Below are positions 11,480-23,244 of a stretch of 64,000 nt of DNA, one piece after another (positions within the stretch are counted from its first letter, which is position 1; each line of letters starts with the position of its first letter). Origin of the DNA: Salticus scenicus (Eukaryota; Arthropoda; Arachnida; Araneae; Salticidae); contig OZ005660.1 of assembly GCA_963930645.1 (NCBI GenBank), positions 246,353,082 to 246,417,081 of the forward strand. Direction: 5' to 3'. The translations under genes and the position numbers were made by a program. The notes under the pieces were generated by a model. The model searched no databases, was not told where the DNA came from, and saw only the letters and a list, made by a program, of their open reading frames with translations.

Positions 11480-13525
11480 TTACGTGAATTTTCTAGATTT
11501 TTGTTGTTTGAATGATAAATTCATTTTTCAACTTTGATTTGAATTGATTAAGTATTTCTAAAGTTACCGTGATAACAAATTTTCCAGTGGCCGCCAGCTG
11601 GAAACAATACAGTGGAACAAGTTGCCCAGCAAACATATCCAAGATATTTGAAGCATAGGTTCACTGTCCAACTGTGATTTAAATAAGTGCCGTGTTTCAA
11701 AAGTTAATTTTATGGCATATTTTCAAGTGACAGTCTAAGTGGTTGCAACTTGGAAACAAAACGACAAAACAACTTGCCCGGAGAAATCATCCAGTATACT
11801 TGTATAAGTTCCTTGTCCAGTTCTAGTTCAAATTAAATCAGTATTTCAAAAATTATGAAATTTTCAGGTGGCATCACTTGGAAAAAAAGTCGAGTGAGAT
11901 GCCCAGCAAACTTATCTGAGATGTTTGAAGGATAAATCCACTACCCAAATTTGATGCGAATTGATTCTGTATTACTAAAGTTACTATATTGACAAATTTT
12001 CAAGTGGCAGCCACTTGGACATAAAACTGCGGATCAAGTCACCAAGTGAACTTATCCTAGATATTTGAGCCATAAGTTCACTATCCAACTTTTATTTGAA
12101 TCAGTTTAGTATTTTAAAAGTTATTGTGATGGCATATTTTCAAGTGGCAGTGTGATTTCAAGTGGCTGGAACTTAGAAACAACATGTCGGGACATGTTGC
12201 CCAGAGAAAACATTCAAGATAATTATATGATAATATCACTGTCCAAATTTGGTTCGATTTGGAGTATTATTTCAGAAGTTATCGTGATTTTAAATTTTCA
12301 AGTGGGAGCCTGATTTCAAGTGGTCCCGCTTAACTTAAGATATCTGCCACTTTATAAAAATGGCGGATATAGTTTACTAATAAACTTCATTGAGATCCTT
12401 ATGTTGTCTGTATTTACATCAAAATGCAAACAATTTCAGAATACGCTTTTTACAATTTAAATTTGAAATTTTCAAGTGGTCTGCACTTGAAAACAAAATG
12501 GCGGAGCAACTTGGTTAACAAACTCATCTAAGATATTTATAAGATAAGTTAAGACACTGTTCAAATTTGGTTCCATTTGGAGTATTATTTCGGAAGTTAT
12601 CATGGTTTTAAATTTTCAAGTGGTAGCCTGATTTCAAGTGGTCCCGCTTAACTTAAGATATCCGCCACTTTATTAAAAATGGCGAATGAAGATCATTTAT
12701 AAAGTTACTTGAGACACTTGTATGATCTATGTATGCATCAAAAAAAAAAAAAAAAAAAAAAAAAAAATCGGAATATTCTTTTTACAATTTCAATTTGAAA
12801 TTTTCAAGTGGTCTCCACTTGAAACCAAAATGGCAGAGCAACTTGGTTAACAAATTCATCTAAGTTATTTATAAGATAAGTTAAGACACTATCCAAATTT
12901 GGTTCGATTTGGAGTATTATTTCAGAAGTTATTGTGATTTTAAATTTTCAAGTGGTAGAGTGATTTCAAGTGGCCCCGCTTAACTTAAGATATCTACCAC
13001 TTTATTAAAAATGACGGATAAATTTCATTAATAAACTTCATTGAGACCCTTATGTGGTCTATATTTACATCAAATTTCAAACAAATTCGGAATACGCTTT
13101 TTACAATTTGAATTTGAAATTTTCAAGTGGTAAGACACTGTCTAAATTTGGTTCGATTTGGAGTATTATTTCGGAAGTTATAGTGATTTTAAATTGTCAA
13201 GTGGTAGCCTGATTTCAAGTGGTCCCACTTAACTTAAAATATCCGCCACTTTATTAAAAATGGCGGATAAACTTCATTAATAAACTTCATTGAGACCCTT
13301 ATGTGGCCTGTATTTACAACAAAATTCAAGCAAATCTTGCTTTAAATATGCTTTTTGCAATGTCGGTTTGAAATTTTCAAGTGGCTGCCACTTGAAAAGA
13401 AAAAGTCGGAGCAACTTGGTTAACGAACTCATCCAAGATATTTATAAGATCAGTTCACTGTCCAAATTTGGTTCCATTTCGAGTATTATTTCGGGAGTTA
13501 TCGTGATGACAAAATTTTCATTATA
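11480..13525 (+). repeat. Tandem array, ~320-bp units dense in TCAAGTGG
   Basis: Units are clearest at about 12300, 12618, 12950, 13199 and 13378. Each has 'ttttcaagtgg', a 'gatttcaagtggtcccgctt' step, 'atccgccactttattaaaaatgg', a 'cattgagaccctt' step and 'tttggttc(c/g)atttggagtatt'. One unit is shortened by internal deletion (12950 to 13199). Earlier units (11480-12140) are more diverged. An A-run interrupts a unit at 12740-12766. No coding content is seen. Confidence 0.85.
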
Positions 13526-13725
13526 TATATATATATCCCTTTTTTATTATCCTTCAGGTCGGCGTAAGTATTTTAAGTTAATATGGTAACTCATTGGTTC
13601 ATCATCGCAACTTTTTGTGTCATTCTTTCCTCTATGTTAAATTCAGTTCTATATTTTAGTGTTCTGTTATTGTTTTAGTTCTATTAATTGCTAAATTTTA
13701 AGATTAAATTTTATTACGTTATCTA

Positions 13726-13756
<31 letters not shown>

Positions 13757-13784
13757 AACGAAGTGATTGCAATAGGTCGATTTC
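13526..13784. other. No gene seen; (TA)n tract
   Basis: A (TA)n stretch lies at about 13731-13755 between the ~320-bp array and the inverted-arm element. Nothing else is recognisable. Confidence 0.5.
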
Positions 13785-14390
13785 TAAAGAAATCAACCTA
13801 ATATAGTGTAGCTTTGAAATTGAGCACAGTTATAAGGTTAAGTTTCCTGAACAAAAAACTAAAAGTCCCCGACCGTTGTGGGTGAGCGAGGGGCAGGGGG
13901 GGCATTTAAAGGGGGCAATTTTCAGTTTTTATTAAATATCTTGAAACCTATCGCATTTAGAGAAAAAATGTCAATTACAAAATTAATCTACGTAAAATTT
14001 CCTACAAAAATGTATATTACATTTTGTTTGTACGATCAAAAGTTTAGAAGATATAGGGGGATGATATAACACATTTTCTTGAAAAATACTTTTTTGCAAT
14101 AGTAAAATTAACTAAATTGTGGAATTAAAAGGGTTCTGCTCAAATATTTTCTAATATACAAAACAAATATATACATAGGGAGTAAGGATAATACAGCATG
14201 TTTTGTAAGTTTTAAATAATTTTAAGGCTAGTAGGCGTAAGTGGTGGTTTGAGTAAAAATCCAGATAACGAAGACCCAAAATCGATCAACATTAAAAAAT
14301 ATCGTGTAGCTTTGAAATTGAGCACAGTTATAAGGTTAAGTTTACTGAACAACATACTAAAAGTCCCCAACCCTATTCTGTGTTATTTAT
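13785..14390 (+). repeat. Left inverted arm (1.2 subrepeats of ~500 bp)
   Basis: The segment 'gtgtagctttgaaattgagc' occurs at about 13807 and again at about 14305, giving a subrepeat of roughly 500 bp. Other landmarks are 'acatactaaaagtcccc', a C/G-run block near 13895, 'cgcatttagagaaaaaatg' and 'cagcatgttttgtaagtttt'. The whole arm is the reverse complement of units in 15345-16970. Confidence 0.85.
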
Positions 14391-14941
14391 TTATTTTTTT
14401 ATGTTATTTGCAATAGTAATAATAACTATATTTCGTAATTAAAAAGGTTCAGGTTAAATATTTTTTACTCATACAAATAAATATTTGTATATAAATATTT
14501 GTATGTGTGTGTGTGCGCGCAATGCACCAAGTTTAAAGAGTGGAAGTCAAAATATACAATTCGAAAAATTCCACTTTTCTGTAAGATATCCGTAAAATAC
14601 AAAGCAACGGCTATCACAAAGGATTGCATGGGGAAGCGAAACAAAGGGTTTTCGCTAGTACTGCAATAGAACGGAGCAAATTCTCCGAATTTTTATCGTT
14701 AAAGTCTGAAAAAACATGTGGAAGATGTAACTAATGTGTAAAATGCAATACTTATATTTCAAATGTAAAGGTTAAACGAAGGGTAATGGACAGGTTTCGA
14801 TAAGGATACCCCTTCGCTTTGTAATGAGTGTGCTCTATGACTTGTGAGAACGTTTGTTACATATTCTTATTTCATTTCTCTTACGTTTAGTGTGTATTTA
14901 ATGTTTCTTCTGAATCTTTTGCGATTACTTAGTGTATCGAT
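14391..14941 (+). other. Unique sequence upstream of the zinc-finger-like exon
   Basis: This is the only non-repeated stretch inside the inverted-arm structure, so any promoter for the exon at 14942 should lie here or just 5' of it. A (GT)n/(GC)n tract lies at about 14501-14520. A pyrimidine-rich stretch with 'ttcatttctcttacg' lies about 60-80 bases before the ATG. I see no clear TATA box in a convincing place. Confidence 0.35.
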
Positions 14942-15202
14942 ATGGCAGAAAAATGTTTAATATGTGAAAATGATATAGTGATTGATGTATGCAACATAAA
15001 TGAGAAAGGAATAGAGGGATTAGTAAAAGCGAGCATTTCAAGAAAAGATGGAAAAGATGAAATTTTTAGAGGTAGAAAAATGATTGTTCTGCATTCTTCT
15101 TGTAGAAAACATTACACAAGACCTCAGGCAATCGCAAGAGACTTGAAACTATCTGAATCACGACAACAATCATCCATATACTTTAAAATAAATAGAGAGT
15201 AA
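14942..15202 (+). CDS. Short zinc-finger-like protein exon (86 residues)
   Basis: The frame reads MAEKCLICEND and ends HSSCRKHYTRPQ...KINRE. It has a C-x2-C pair at residues 5-8 and a paired H-x3-C at about residues 57-61, followed by RKHYT. From memory, this Cys-Cys/His-Cys spacing with 'H-x-x-C-R-K-x-Y-T' is common at the N-terminus of uncharacterised, often transposon-linked arthropod proteins; I cannot name a family. Lysine and arginine are frequent. Codon composition looks more protein-like than in other frames of the window. A splice donor (GA|GTAATC) overlaps the stop, so this may be a first coding exon and the true protein longer. It sits in unique DNA between inverted repeat arms, which makes it a candidate gene of that element. 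No downstream exon is recognised. Confidence 0.5.
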   Translation: MAEKCLICENDIVIDVCNINEKGIEGLVKASISRKDGKDEIFRGRKMIVLHSSCRKHYTRPQAIARDLKLSESRQQSSIYFKINRE

Positions 15203-15344
15203 TCTAAATATTTATACTAAAATATTGTTAATTTTTTTAATGCATGCTTGCTATAAGTAATTTTAAAGTATTTTAATGTATCATAACATTCACATTTTAT
15301 GTATTTTATATCTACTATCACTTACAGAGGATTTAAAGAAAATG

Positions 15345-16970
15345 CAACTTTTAGTATGTTGTTCAAGACACTTAACCTTATAACTGTGCTCAGTATCAAA
15401 GCTATAAGATTTTTTTTTATGTTAATCGGTTTTGGGTCTTCGTTATCTGGATTTTTACCTAAACACCACATGCGCCTACTAACCTTAAAATTATTTAAAA
15501 CGTACAAAACATGCTGTATTATCCTTACATATTCCCTATGCATATATTTGTTTTGTACATTAGAAAATATTTTATCAGAACCCTTTTAATTCCACAATTT
15601 AGTTGATTTTACTATTGCAAAAAAAAAAAAAAAAAAAAAAAGAATTTTTTAAGAAAATGTGTTATTTCGTTCCCCTATATCTTCTAAACTATTGATCATA
15701 CAAACAAAATAGAATATACAATTTTTTTAGGAAATTTCACGTAGATTAATTTTGCAATTGAGATTTTTTTTTTCTGTAAATGCGATAGTTTTCAAGATAC
15801 TTAATAAAAACTGAAATGTGCCCCCTTTAAATGCCCCCCCCCCCCCACCCATGATTAGGGACTTTTAGTATGTTATTCAGGACACTTAACTTTATAACTG
15901 TGCTCAATTTCTAAGCTACGCGATTTTTTTTTTTTTTTTTTTTTTTTTATGTTGATCGGTTTTGTGTCTTCGTTATCTAGATTTTTACTCAAACCGCCAC
16001 TTGCGCCTGCTAGCCTTAAAATTATTTAAAACTTACAAAACATGCTGTATTATCCTTGCATATTCCCTATATATATATTTGTTTTTTTACATTAGAAAAT
16101 ATTTGACAAGAACCCTTTTAATTGCACACTTTAGTTGATTTTACTATTGCAAAAAATTTTTTCAAGAAAATGTGTTATTTCATCTCCCAATATCTTCTAA
16201 ACTAATGATCGTACAAACAAAATGTAATATACATTTTTGTAGGAAATTTTGCGTAGATTAATTTTGTAATTGACATTTTTCTCTAAATGCGATAGTTTTT
16301 AAGATATGTAATAAAAACTGAAAATTGCCCCCCTAAAATACCCCCGCTCAACCCCACGGGCGGGGACTTTTAGTATGTTGTTCAGGACCCTCTCGGCTAT
16401 GAGTGTGCAAAACTTCAAAACTACACGATTTTTTTTTCTATTTTTCCTATTTTGACTGGACTTATCCAGATTTTTACTCAAACCGCCACTTGCGCCTACT
16501 AGCCTTAAAATTATTTAAAACTTACAAAACATGCTGTATTATCCTTGCATATTCCCTATGTATATACTTGTTTTTTACATTAGAAAATATTTGACAAGAA
16601 CCCTTTTAATTGCACACTTTAGTTGATTTTACTATTGCAAAAAAGAATTTTTCAAGAAAATGTGTTATTTCATCTCCCTATATCTTCTAAACTAATGATC
16701 GTACAAACAAAATGCACTATACATTTTTATAGGAAATTTTACGTAGATTAATTTTGTAATTGACATGTTTTCTCTAAATGCGATAGTTTTTAAGATATTT
16801 AATAAAAACTGAAAATTGCTCCCCTTAAATGCCCCCCTGCTCCCCGCTCACCCCCCACGGGCGAGGACTTTTAGTATGTTGTTCAGGACCCCCTCGGCTA
16901 TGAGTATGCAAAATTTCAAAATTACACGATTTTTTCTTCTATTTTTCCTATATTGACTGGACTATTTGTC
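15345..16970 (-). repeat. Right inverted arm (about 3.2 subrepeats of ~500 bp)
   Basis: Units begin with 'cttttagtatgtt(g/a)ttca' at about 15350, 15858, 16367 and 16868. Each continues to 'gatttttactcaaaccgcc', 'acatgctgtattatccttg', 'ttactattgcaaaa' and a C-run block (15831-15847, 16328, 16828). Inner units carry 'cacttaac..tataactgtgctc', outer ones 'ccctcggctatgag'. A T-run lies at 15925-15948. The arm is the inverse of 13785-14390 and of 11300-11405. Confidence 0.85.
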
Positions 16971-17790
16971 AGGCGTCTACTTCGTTAGGTCAATTTTATG
17001 TTTTCTGATCACATTTTTAAAAAAATGTATATTCTAATATGTGAAATAGTGGGTAGTGGAAGTAGTGTGGTTGCTTCATACTATTTTTTTTTAATTTATT
17101 TTTAATTTATTTATTTATTTTTATTTATTTATTTATTTTTTGTCGCAGATTTACGGATAGATAATTTTTTTAATGGTCAAAATATGTTCAGGACACCTGA
17201 AATTGTGTAAATATATTGAAAGCTAGAAGGTGAAAGGTTTTGAATCCAATATTTTATTTCATCTTGTACAAAGAAAAAAGTAAATAGGAGGATATTTCTA
17301 CCAATCATAAAGGCTTCGAAAATTTTTACGAATCCAGTATTTTTTTTTTCTTATAAATACAGAACAAGGTTCACTATATCAATAACTTCAGTTTGTGGTT
17401 GTACTTTTCGCACTTCTTCTCGAAAGGGGGGGGGGGAGAAAAAGGACAAAGGAGATCAAATGTGAGTAATTTCTAATACAAAGCTTGCAGGAAATGGGAG
17501 CAATTGTTTATAAAATTATTTCCAAGCGAAGAAACCACATTATTAGTTACACTTTACACTCAAAGATTTCGCGCCTAATGACGTAAAGGTGCAGCTGACC
17601 TTTTCAGAATGATACATGGACGCTGATTATAATTTATAAGCGTTTTTTAGAATTACGATAAAGAGAAATCACGTAGATGTATTTGTATATAATACAAACT
17701 TATTTTAAAGTTATATATAATATTTTAAAATGTTAAAGGTTTTCGCTTATTATAAGATATGCATATGCAATTTTCAGAAATAAGTTCTAG

Positions 17791-17833
<43 letters not shown>

Positions 17834-17943
17834 GAGTGAAACAACTACACGACTTTCATTACTTACCGTTGCATGTATTATACGCATTTTTTGGAGATAA
17901 TATAATCAGAAGACATAAAATTAAACTAAAAAATTAGACGCCT
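16971..17943. mobile_element. Element with >=42-bp terminal inverted repeats
   Basis: The left end starts AGGCGTCTA and the right end finishes TAGACGCCT. The inverted match runs for about 42 bases with a few differences ('attttatgt', 'ttctgat' conserved) and then more weakly. The 973-bp interior has no open frame worth calling, so it is non-autonomous. I see no clear target-site duplication. It truncates the right inverted arm at 16970. Confidence 0.7.
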
Positions 17944-18013
17944 AAAAATTTTCTGGTAAGATAAAGCTTATACACATATAAAGATATATAAAATAGATTT
18001 ACATAACGAATTT

Positions 18014-18400
18014 AACTAGTATGTTGTGGCCACCACGAGACTTTCTTCTATATTTTCCTATACAAATTCACTCAGTAACAATAATTAAAAAAAAAAAAAG
18101 TGGGACTTTGACAAAATTTTGGGTAAAATGTGAAAATTATTCTAAGTTTGTCAGAACACGGAAACCGTGGGAGTTTGATTAAATTAAGGGGAGAAAAAAA
18201 AAAAAAAAAAAGTGGGACTGACAAAATTTTGGGTAAAATGTGAAAATTTGTTAAAGTTTGTCAAAACACGGAAACCGTGGGACTTTGACAAAATTAGGGG
18301 AAAAATGCAAAAATATGTTAAAGTTTGTCAAGACACGGAAACCGTGGGAGTTTGATAAAATTAAGGGGAGAGAAAAAACAAAAACAAAAGATTTTCTTTC
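18014..18400 (+). repeat. Left end of repeat C element plus a ~110-bp tandem block
   Basis: At 18014-18090 the sequence begins 'aactagtatgttgtggcc' and matches the ends of the complete element at 24910-26129. It then changes to a short tandem block (18098-18375) whose units contain 'gtgggactttgacaaaatt' and 'cacggaaaccgtggga'. The latter is an inverted repeat (ccgtg/cacgg). Confidence 0.7.
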
Positions 18401-18971
18401 TAAGTTTTTTTTCGTAAAAAGTAAAAAAAATCGATAACTTTGTTTTAAATTATCACAGATTTATAGTTCAACCATTCATTTTAAAGGTACTGACGAGACC
18501 TTTCGAAAGATACCCATCTTGAAAATTTTTGCCCTATATCACCCTGTTAAAAATTTAGAAAAAGCGGGATGGCAACGCAACCTGTAAGACGATTTTTACC
18601 AAAAGTTGATAGGCACTAATTTATGTCAAGGTGCAACTACATACCAATTTGTATGAAATTGTGTGCAGTAGTTCCAGAGATACAGTTGCCACAAAATTTT
18701 GTCACACACACAGACAGAGACAGACATACAGACATTTTCTAAAAATGGTAAAATCGTGTTCTACAGCTCTCAAAACGTGTAAATCCATCAAAAACCCGAA
18801 ATCGAAAATTTTTACGAATCCAATACTTTCTTCTATTGAAGATAGAAGAAAGTAAAAATGGTCAAATCGTGTTCTACAGCTCTCAAAACGTGTAAATCCA
18901 TCAAAAACCCGAAGTCGAAAATTTTTACGAATCCAATACTTTCTTCTATTGAATATAGAAGAAAGTAAAAA
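18401..18971 (+). mobile_element. Repeat C copy with palindromic end, terminal segment duplicated
   Basis: It reads from 'cgataactttgttttaaat' through 'gacagagacagacata' to 'cgaatccaatactttcttct', then ends in a palindrome (ttcttct..agaagaa, 18828-18853). The last ~113 bp, from 'atggt(a/c)aaatcgtgttct' to the palindrome, is repeated directly at 18859-18971. There is no real coding capacity. Confidence 0.75.
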
Positions 18972-19278
18972 TGAAAAATGAATTCAGAAGACCTCAAAAC
19001 TCATAGAAACACAAAAATGTCAAGTTTAAATTTTTCCATGATAATATTGTTCGTATATAATATATGATCGGAAATTAATTATATGTATTCTTTCATCATC
19101 CGTAATTTTATAAAGTTAACGAATCGCTCTTTTATTTAATCAGTCACAATACTTTTGTTAAAAGTCTGTTTAGCGCGTCCTTTAAGCATTTATTTATTAC
19201 GAAATCCAAATTTATCAATTAATTTTTTTACTTTCTTCTATATTCAATAGTTATTCAAATAAAGTTATTGATTTTTCT
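18972..19278. other. No gene seen
   Basis: AT-rich spacer between repeat C copies. A partial palindromic end occurs near 19228-19248. Confidence 0.4.
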
Positions 19279-20192
19279 CATTTTTTTTTTCTTCTATATT
19301 CAATAGAAGAAAGTATTGGATTCGTAAAAATTTTCGACCTCGGGTTTTTGATGGATTTACACGTTTTGAGAGCTGTAGAACACGATTTGACCAGTTTTAG
19401 AAAATGTCTGTCTGTCTGTCTGTCAGTCTCTCTCTCTCTGTGTGTGTGTGTGACAAAATTTTGTGGCAACTGTATCTCAGGAACTACTGCACAGAATTTC
19501 ACACAAATTGGTATGGACCAACTAAATACCAAGTTTGGTAAAATTTCGTTTAAAAAAAAAAAAAAAACGATTTTTTTTCTAAGTTTTTTTTTTGTTAAAA
19601 GTAAAAAAATTCGATAACTTTGTTTTAAATTATCACAGATTTATGGTTCAACCATTCGTTTTAAAGGTATTGACGAGATCTTTCGAATGATACCCATCTT
19701 CAAAATTTAACCCCCGGGGGGGTACTTCCCCCCCAGGGGGGGAACCGATGCCCCCCATGCACAATTTTTTTTTCCTAGTTAACTACTACTATTATCAATA
19801 AATCATATTAATTTTACAATCACAAGTTTAAAATAACTCTCATTATGCCCATTTATACGGAATTTTGTCCTATGCTGCCATGTTAAAAATTTGCATAAAA
19901 GGCGATCACAGCGCCACCTGTTGAGCTATTGATCCCCAAATCATCTGGCCTTCAGTTCATGTCAGGGTGCAACTTAATACCAAGTTTGGTTAAATTTCAT
20001 TCATTGGTTCGTGAGATACAGCGTCCACAAAAAAATGATACAGACAGACACACAGACAGACAGACATTTTCTAAAAACTATCAATTCGTGTTCAGGACGT
20101 CCCAAAACGTGTAGATCCATCAAAAAACGGAGGTCGAAAATTTTCGCGAATCCAATACTTTCTCTATATTACATATATAAGAAAGTAAAAAT
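19279..20192. mobile_element. Two repeat C copies, head to head
   Basis: 19279-19545 reads on the minus strand, starting with the palindromic end and carrying the (TCTG)n/(TG)n tract at about 19405-19452. 19560-20192 reads on the plus strand, from 'cgataactttg' to the palindromic end near 20156-20185. A C/G-run hairpin-prone block sits at 19709-19755. The short frames that cross it, 19278-19617, are repeat artefacts. Confidence 0.75.
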
Positions 20193-20209
20193 AGTAAGAA
20201 GAAAAAAAT

Positions 20210-20985
20210 CGGTTTAGCCGTTTTACGAAACATTAATTTCCGATATCTAAAACTAATCTACCTAATCAGGATGACTGCTAATTTACCTTTAATAACCGCG
20301 TTATACACAAGAACGGATATCTAAAATGGATTTATGTAACAGTTTTCAAGAAAATCATTAGAGCCGTTTTTAAGATACCGACTTTTGCCAAAAGTTGGCA
20401 TACTCAATTATTGACTTGAAAACAATAATTACATACAAAAGGATATTTAAAAGGGAGTTAATATGGCGAGTATGAAAAACATTCTTACAGTCGTTTTTAG
20501 AGGAACACACTTGTGTTCCTGACTGTTCCTAGTTGAGAGACTTGAAATTGAGCTAATTATACAGGACTCTTATCAATTTTCCTCCATACTAGCCAACTAT
20601 ATCATTCGAAAGGACATTGAATAGAGTGTTTGTATAGCAACTTGGAAGAAAATGTTTAGAGTCGTTTTTGTGATACAGACTTACGATACCTATTCCGGTT
20701 TTCCAATTTTCACCAAAATTTGGAAAATTCATCTGTACACCAGGCCAGTCTCAATTCTGAAGTTTCGTAGTTCTATCTTTATTAGTTTCGGAGATATGAT
20801 AGTCAGAAGATTCCCCAAAAATATATATATACATACACACACACACACTGACCAATTGCCAAAAATTACTTTTTTGGACTTAGGAGACCTTAAAACATGT
20901 AAATCAGGTGAAAACTCGATATCGAATTTTCGGACCGAATACAATACTTCTTACAATTATTAATTACGGTAGTCGGGTAATGGAA
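20210..20985 (-). repeat. Dispersed repeat F, minus-strand copy
   Basis: Inverse of 10655-11345 with good identity over about 600 bp. The extra segment 20820-20985 contains an (AC)n tract and 'gaaaactcgatatcgaa', and resembles the terminal segment of repeat C. Confidence 0.8.
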
Positions 20986-21964
20986 GTAAAAAACCATAAC
21001 AAAACTTTCTTCTATATCATCTATATAACAGCGTCATTTACTGTCTAACGAGCGCCCAAATGTTTTATGATAGTTTCTCACAAGGAAAATTTCGACTATA
21101 TATGTAACTTGGTGCGATTTTAACCATATGGAAAATAACTAATAATAAGAAAAATTGTTTGACATAATCATAACTATAATTGATGTAAACTAGAGTCCTG
21201 CGTATTGATTTTTTTGCGCTAGATTGAGTCATTTTTTCTGTAAAATTCATAAAATTTTAATTTTTAATTTCAAAACTCTAGAAAAATGAAATGACAGACT
21301 TCCATTTTCGACTATAAATATAAACATCTCATTTCAAAGGAACAGATTTGATATCTGTCGTCCATGGCATAATAATAAAAGATGGCCAAATTATCTCACG
21401 AACATATTTAATTCCTTTCAAAAATCATGGTTATTTTAATAAAGTATATTAAGAGAGCAATCAGTAATATATGAAACAATATTTCGTACAATATATACGC
21501 ATTATGAAAATATTCATCTGGCATGTATGTTTCCGCATTACGTTTTAATCGCCAAATACACAAAATGCGGAGGACGAACGGATATAAAATCTATGCCCAT
21601 TCCGTTTCTAGAGTTTTGAAATTTAAAATTAAAATTTTGTCAGTTTGACAGCAAAATAACTTAATCTGACACATGTGCACGATAACTAATTTGTAATTAT
21701 ACTCAAATATGGAGATTAAAATCGGGAAATAATTTTCCTCGATTTTTAATAATTTTTTACAAAACTTGGGGGCTCTGCCCCCTGCTCGCTTTACTCACCA
21801 ACCCCCGAGGGAGGCTTCGCCCCCCCGACTCACTTTACTTATTAACACATGCAGAGCTCTGCCCGCTTATTCTCGGCTTTCTTTCACTATAAAGGAATAT
21901 TAATAGTGCATACTACAAGTCAAAAGCAGAAAATTATGGAAATCCTCATATTCAATGTCAAATT

Positions 21965-21997
<33 letters not shown>

Positions 21998-22090
21998 ATT
22001 TTTTTATAGAAAGAAATTCATAATATCTGGACCATTTTGCATTACAACTTTAGAATATGACCCTTTTTATTTATTTTTAACAACCTTAGA
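20986..22090. other. No gene seen; GC-rich repeated phrase and (TA)n
   Basis: The stretch 21769-21850 alternates 'ggggctctgccccc' and 'ggcttcgcccccc' blocks, a style seen in the termini of some mobile elements, but no pair of ends is found. A (TA)n tract lies at 21966-21998. Confidence 0.45.
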
Positions 22091-22454
22091 TCCGGACCGC
22101 GGTACTCCAGGCGGTAAATCACCGAGCTCGTTATTGGAAGATTTCGGGCTCGGTTCTCAAGCCGGCCAAAGACAACACCCCCTACCAGGTGTTGCCAAAG
22201 ACCGTCTTGTATACTAATGGTGGCTGGTGCACGTAAAATATGTCGTGGCCGCAATATCCTCCATGTTCCCATCAAAATTATGCCTCTGGGGGCCACCGAA
22301 GCGGGGTAGCCATCCCCTTCGTATAGTACCAAAACTGTGGTGGCATGTCTCCGGAACATCCATACGGGTGCGTCCCAGACCGTCGCCAATTATCCATAGA
22401 GCAGGAATGGTGCGACGTCAAACAAAGCCTACCTAATTATCTACCTACCTACAA
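22091..22454 (+). mobile_element. SINE family A, near full length
   Basis: The head (about 22095-22165) is tRNA-like: 'tactccaggcggtaaatcacc' stands for box A, and a degenerate box B (GGCTCGGTTCTC) follows. The body contains 'ccaccgaagcgggg', 'ggcatgtctccggaacatc', 'gcgtcccagaccgtcgcc' and 'gtgcgacgtcaaac', and the 3' tail is (CTAC)n. Length is about 360 bp. An extra 'aacaccccctaccaggtgttgcc'-type hairpin insert distinguishes it from the next copy. Frames on either strand here are shadows of the SINE. Confidence 0.85.
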
Positions 22455-22550
22455 CCACGAATCCTATTTTAATTTTCCCGGATAAGAAAATTAATTTTCT
22501 TAGAAAAAAAGTTGATATTTATTTTCTTCCTTTTTTACATCCATGGTTTC

Positions 22551-22877
22551 GGGCCGCGATACTCTAGTCGGTAAAGCACCGAGCACGTAATTGGAAGATT
22601 GCCGATTCCATACTTGAGCCGGCCAAAGACCGTCGGGTACACTAATGATGGCTGGTGTACATAAAATCTGTCGTGGCCGCAAAGTCCTCCATATTCTTAT
22701 CCACACTATACCTCTGGGAATCACCAAAGCGGGGGGAGGATCCCCTCCGTGAAGGATCAAACTTGTGATGACATGCCTCCGGAACATCTCTAGGGGTGCG
22801 TCCCAGACCGACGCTAATTACCCATAGCGTAGTACTAGTACGACGTTAAATCCAACCTGCCTACCTACATACATACA
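22551..22877 (+). mobile_element. SINE family A, second copy
   Basis: Same structure as the copy 100 bp upstream: tRNA-like head from 'gggccgcgatactctagtcg', body with 'gcgggggg', 'catgcctccggaacatctc' and 'cgcgtcccagaccg'-type text, then a (CTAC)n/(ATAC)n tail. It is about 327 bp, and lacks the hairpin insert of copy 1. Confidence 0.85.
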
Positions 22878-23244
22878 GCCATGGATAATATATTTTCCTG
22901 TGTAAAATGACTTCATGACAGAAGAACAACGGCACTGGGAGAAACTTTTTTCAAAATGGCATATAGAGTACCTTCATAAACTTGTCGTTTTTAGTTAATA
23001 ATGCTTTTAATTAAAATGATAGAAATTTCTAAGCAGCTGAAATGTCTTCCTTGAAGTATTGGGAACATATTGATACCTCTCATGACGCGAAGAACCCTGC
23101 CCTCCGCTAGAAGATGCTGTCGCAGACAAAAAAAATTTGACGCCAGTGACAGTTACTTTTTTTTAATATATAGAGAAATCCTATGGACGATTAAGAAATT
23201 TTTTTAATTAGCCACAATGACGGTCAGTGACATCACACTTCGCT
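22878..23244. other. No gene seen
   Basis: Spacer without recognisable features. Confidence 0.4.

Noticed and set aside
22042..22787. 95-115 codon frames on the minus strand
   Set aside because: Both overlap SINE A copies on the plus strand and are similar only because the SINEs are.
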